NCBI GenBank assembly: GCA_025174535.1
Contig: JALBUN010000023.1
Span: forward strand, 3,162,001-3,226,000
From: Cantharellus purpuraceus
Lineage: Eukaryota; Basidiomycota; Agaricomycetes; Cantharellales; Hydnaceae
Length of the DNA stretch: 64,000 nucleotides
Direction of reading: 5' to 3'
The notes under the pieces are model-generated. The model was not told the DNA's origin. It worked only from the letters and a program-made list of their open reading frames with translations, and made no database searches. Made by a program: the position numbers and the translations under genes. Positions 60,704 to 64,000 of this stretch are shown here, one piece after another (the first letter of the stretch is position 1; each line of letters begins with the position of its first letter).

Positions 60704-63700
60704 ATGCCCTGCCTGACAAACCGGTTTTCAGTTCTTGAATCATGTACTGTAGGGCTAACAAGCGATATGTTACACGCACACTCCCTTGTCCATCAGACTG
60801 AAACCAAAACAGCCATGCCTGAAACCCCTTCTCAACTTCCAGCTAAACATGATGACCCTCCTCGTCTCTACCTTCGATCTGCAGACATCCGTCGATGTAC
60901 AAGAATTCCCATGAAAATCCATTCGGTAGACACTGGATACCCTCTAGCCGTGGATGCACTCCTCGATAGTGGTGCTACAGGAATGTTCATTGATGCAGAA
61001 TATGTCAAAGCAGAGAAACTTCGAACACGCCCTCTACCACGTGCCATACCTGTTTATAACATTGATGGGACCCCAAATGAAGCAGGTTCAATCAAGGAAG
61101 AAGTCGATCTCATCTGCACATATGGGACCCATACCGAACGTGCCACATTTTCAGTCACAAGCCTGGGAACCTTTGGCATAATTGTTGGGCACACCTGGCT
61201 TGTGAGGCACAACCCAGAGGTAGACTGGCGTACAGGAAAGGTACAGATGACTCGCTGCCCTGATTCATGTGGAGAAGTACCAGAACACAAAGAGCATTCG
61301 CTTGGTACAACTCCTTCAAATGGCAAGAACTCACACGGGCAACCCCAATACGAGGGAGACCGAACATTTGTTATCTTTGTAGAAGACTTGGAGAATATCT
61401 ATGCTGGTTCAACAGTTTCTCAACAGCTCGCACAGAAGGCTGCAGAATCTACTCCAGTCAAAACCTTTGAGGAGATTGTCCCAAAGGCGTACTGGGGATT
61501 TAAGGATGTTTTTGCAAAGGAGTCCTTTGACCAACTTCCACCTCGAAAACTGTGGGACCACGCTATTGAACTCACTCCAGGAGCGCAACCCTTCAGCACA
61601 AAGGTCTATCCAATGTCCCCAAATGAGCAGAAGGAGTTGGACGCATTCCTTGAGGAGAACCTACGGAATCATCGTATACGTCCTTCCAAGTCACCCATGG
61701 CATCCCCTGTCTTTTTTGTGAAGAAGAAGGACGGTAATCTTCGTTTTGTGCAAGACTACCGCAAGCTGAATGATATCACAATCAAGAACGCCTACCCACT
61801 ACCCCTGGTACCAGACATCATGAATAAAATTGCCGCAGCCAATGCCAAGTACTTTACCAAGCTTGACATCCGATGGGGATATAACAATGTGCGTATTAAA
61901 GAGGGCGATGAGTGGAAGGCAGCCTTTCGAACCAATCGTGGTCTATTTGAACCCCTGGTCATGTTCTTTGGTCTCACAAACAGCCCAGCAACCTTTCAGA
62001 CGATGATGAATGGCATTTTCAAGGAGCTCATTGATGATGGCACTATGGTAGTGTTCATGGACGACATCCTCATTTTCACTGAATCCCTAGAACAACACCA
62101 CACGATCGTGCAATCTGTCCTTGAAATTCTTCGGGCCAACCACCTGTACCTCAAACCAGAGAAATGCCTTTTCTCGCAACAGAAGGTAGATTATCTTGGA
62201 TTGATTCTCTCACAGGGACAGGTAGCTATGGACCCAGTTAAGGTGGCCGGAGTCAGGGACTGGCCCACACCACGCAATGTGACAGAAGTCAAATCCTTCC
62301 TGGGTTTCATCAATTTCTATCGTCGCTTCATTGAGGACTTCTCACATATCGCAAAGCCTCTGAATCGGTTAACAAAGGCAGATACACAGTGGTCCTGGAT
62401 ACCCGATGGCCCAGAACAAGAAGCCTTTGATAAACTCAAGCAGCTTGTCACGTCAACTCCAATCCTTGTCCTCCCAGATCAAACCAAGCATTTTCGACTA
62501 GAGACAGATGCTTCAGCATATGCAACAGGTGCTGTTCTATCTCAACTCTGTGACGATGAGAAATGGAGGCCGGTAGGTTTTGTATCCAAGAGCCTTTCAG
62601 ATGCAGAGCGCAACTATGCCATCCATGATAAGGAATTGCTCTCAGTCATCCGTGGACTAGAAGAATGGCGCCACATCTTGGAAGGGACCAAATACAAGAT
62701 TGAAATCCTTAACGATCATCAAAACCTCACATATTTCCGTACAGCTCAGAATCTCAATCGTCGACAAGCTCGCTGGTCACTATACCTTTCTCGTTTTGAC
62801 TTTGAACTGATCCACCGTCCTGGACGACATTCAGCCAAACCTGATGCCCTCTCACGACGTGTAGATCATAAGCGGGGGGAGGAAGATAACCAGAACCAGG
62901 TTCTTCTTGGCCCTGAGCTGTTCCACATCGATGCGACATCCACCTATCCAGGGCCAGAAGCTCAAATGATCACAGGAGAAGGAGACATATTCCTGGAACG
63001 TGTGCGGAACTGCACCAACAGAGATGAAAAGGTTGTAAAGGCTCTTAAGGAACTTGGTCCCTCTCGGAATTTACGAGGACAGGAATGGACCGAGGAGAAT
63101 GGACTTGTCCTCTATCGTGGCAAGGTATATGTCCCTCTTGACCCAAAATTGCGCCATGACATTGTAAGGGCACACCACGATACTCACATTACAGGTCACC
63201 CTGGTCGCTGGAGAACAACAGAACTTGTATCCCGCAGCTACTGGTGGCCTGGATTTGGACGATACATTGCCAAATATGTCAAGGGATGTGACCTCTGCAA
63301 TCGGACAAAAACTTTCCCTGCTCCTCCTATGGGTAAACTCCTGCCTAATCGTGTCCCAGATCGGAGGTGGCAAGTGATATCTGTTGACCTTATTGTAGAA
63401 CTACCCATCAGCCATGGCTATGATGCACTCCTTGTCGTTGTGGACCGTCTTTCCAAACGAGCACATGTTATCCCTACCACCTCTGACATCAACTCCATAG
63501 GAGTTGCACGACTTTTCCGAGACCATGTGTGGAAACACCATGGCCTTCCTGAGGAGATCATCAGTGACCGTGGCACCCAGTTTGTCTCTCAATTTATGCG
63601 CGAGCTCAATAAGCTTTTGGGGATCAAGGTTGCAGCATCCACAGCATATCATCCACAAACCGATGGTCAGACGGAAAGGGTAAATCAAGAAATTGAACAA

Positions 63701-64000
63701 TACTTGAGGCTTTTCGTCAATCAGCGCCAGGATGACTGGATTGAGTGGGTTCCTCTTGCAGAATTCACATACAACAACCGCATCCACTCCTCCACGCAAT
63801 CAAACCCCTTCATGCTTGATACAGGCCAACACCCAAGGCTTGGGCTAGAGCCAATCCGAGAGACACGACTTGAAGCACTGGAAGAATTCACTGAGCGTAT
63901 GGAGACAGCCACCACTGAGGCTCGCTCTGCCCTGGAAAAGGCAGCAGATGATATGGCACGATTCTATGATGCCCATCGGCAAGCAGCCCCAGTATACAAA
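60704..64000 (+). CDS. pol polyprotein of the young gypsy element, 3' end outside window
   Basis: At least 1,099 codons without a stop, in the -1 frame relative to gag; ATG 60704 lies five bases after the gag stop and the frame is also open upstream, overlapping gag. Order: aspartic protease (ALLDSGATG, Asp at residue about 88; GIIVGHTWLVRHNP), reverse transcriptase (MASPVFFVKKKDGNLRFVQD, KLDIRWGYNNVRI, MFFGLTNSPATFQ, VVFMDDILIF at residues 450-459), RNase H (LETDASAYATGAVLSQL, DKELLSVIRGLEEW, NDHQNL, RPGRHSAKPDALSRR), and integrase (HHDTHITGHPG, YWWPGFGRYI, CDLCNR; catalytic Asp in ISVDLIVELP, Asp in ISDRGTQFVS, Glu in TDGQTERVNQEIEQYL). Catalytic residues look intact, so the element may be recent or active. 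Confidence 0.93.
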   Translation, partial: MPCLTNRFSVLESCTVGLTSDMLHAHSLVHQTETKTAMPETPSQLPAKHDDPPRLYLRSADIRRCTRIPMKIHSVDTGYPLAVDALLDSGATGMFIDAEYVKAEKLRTRPLPRAIPVYNIDGTPNEAGSIKEEVDLICTYGTHTERATFSVTSLGTFGIIVGHTWLVRHNPEVDWRTGKVQMTRCPDSCGEVPEHKEHSLGTTPSNGKNSHGQPQYEGDRTFVIFVEDLENIYAGSTVSQQLAQKAAESTPVKTFEEIVPKAYWGFKDVFAKESFDQLPPRKLWDHAIELTPGAQPFSTKVYPMSPNEQKELDAFLEENLRNHRIRPSKSPMASPVFFVKKKDGNLRFVQDYRKLNDITIKNAYPLPLVPDIMNKIAAANAKYFTKLDIRWGYNNVRIKEGDEWKAAFRTNRGLFEPLVMFFGLTNSPATFQTMMNGIFKELIDDGTMVVFMDDILIFTESLEQHHTIVQSVLEILRANHLYLKPEKCLFSQQKVDYLGLILSQGQVAMDPVKVAGVRDWPTPRNVTEVKSFLGFINFYRRFIEDFSHIAKPLNRLTKADTQWSWIPDGPEQEAFDKLKQLVTSTPILVLPDQTKHFRLETDASAYATGAVLSQLCDDEKWRPVGFVSKSLSDAERNYAIHDKELLSVIRGLEEWRHILEGTKYKIEILNDHQNLTYFRTAQNLNRRQARWSLYLSRFDFELIHRPGRHSAKPDALSRRVDHKRGEEDNQNQVLLGPELFHIDATSTYPGPEAQMITGEGDIFLERVRNCTNRDEKVVKALKELGPSRNLRGQEWTEENGLVLYRGKVYVPLDPKLRHDIVRAHHDTHITGHPGRWRTTELVSRSYWWPGFGRYIAKYVKGCDLCNRTKTFPAPPMGKLLPNRVPDRRWQVISVDLIVELPISHGYDALLVVVDRLSKRAHVIPTTSDINSIGVARLFRDHVWKHHGLPEEIISDRGTQFVSQFMRELNKLLGIKVAASTAYHPQTDGQTERVNQEIEQYLRLFVNQRQDDWIEWVPLAEFTYNNRIHSSTQSNPFMLDTGQHPRLGLEPIRETRLEALEEFTERMETATTEARSALEKAADDMARFYDAHRQAAPVYK

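Overview
The window is nuclear DNA of a filamentous basidiomycete, most likely an Agaricomycete. Genes are split by many 45-70 bp GT-AG introns and packed on both strands. Several families are typical of mushrooms (DUF6593, DUF6699, DUF6535, sterol-glucosyltransferase-like GT1, DOPA 4,5-dioxygenase). The repeats are basidiomycete Ty3/gypsy and Ty1/copia elements. Names rest on motifs read by eye; no database search was run.

Gene-rich part (1-31.1 kb): DUF6593 protein (5' end outside the window), Per1/PGAP3-like lipid remodelling protein, Hos2-like histone deacetylase, a large UDP-glycosyltransferase (minus), a CCDC124/Oxs1 homologue (minus), a DUF6699 protein, a two-exon zinc-finger-like protein (minus), mitochondrial tryptophanyl-tRNA synthetase (minus), NatC subunit NAA35/Mak10 (plus), endonuclease III (NTH1), glutamate 5-kinase (PRO1, minus), a DOPA 4,5-dioxygenase-like enzyme (minus, with a 5-nt microexon), degenerate DUF6535 relics, and an intact six-exon DUF6535 membrane protein (minus). 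Splice models were assembled by keeping frame and family motifs across canonical junctions. Two gene pairs share short divergent promoters (CCDC124/DUF6699, 119 bp; WARS/NAA35, 166 bp).

Repeat part (31.8-64 kb): a layered graveyard of retroelements. Two copia 3' halves, one gypsy pol, one chromodomain gypsy and two inverted copies of an unclassified retroelement ORF are broken up by solo LTRs, most with readable 5-bp target duplications. They are also broken by six copies of a ~555 bp terminal-inverted-repeat element (MITE-like), several with paralogous empty sites in the same window. The old copies are CpG-poor and their stops are largely TGA where CGA is expected, a methylation or RIP-like decay pattern. 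At the right end (59,127 to the end) sits a young gypsy element with an uninterrupted pol frame leaving the window. Its primer-binding site is complementary to its own predicted transcript start, which suggests Tf1-type self-priming.

The host genes look like ordinary single-copy housekeeping genes. The more unusual material is the repeat stratigraphy, the TIR element family, the retroelement ORF next to the 3' LTR, the self-priming arrangement and the microexon.
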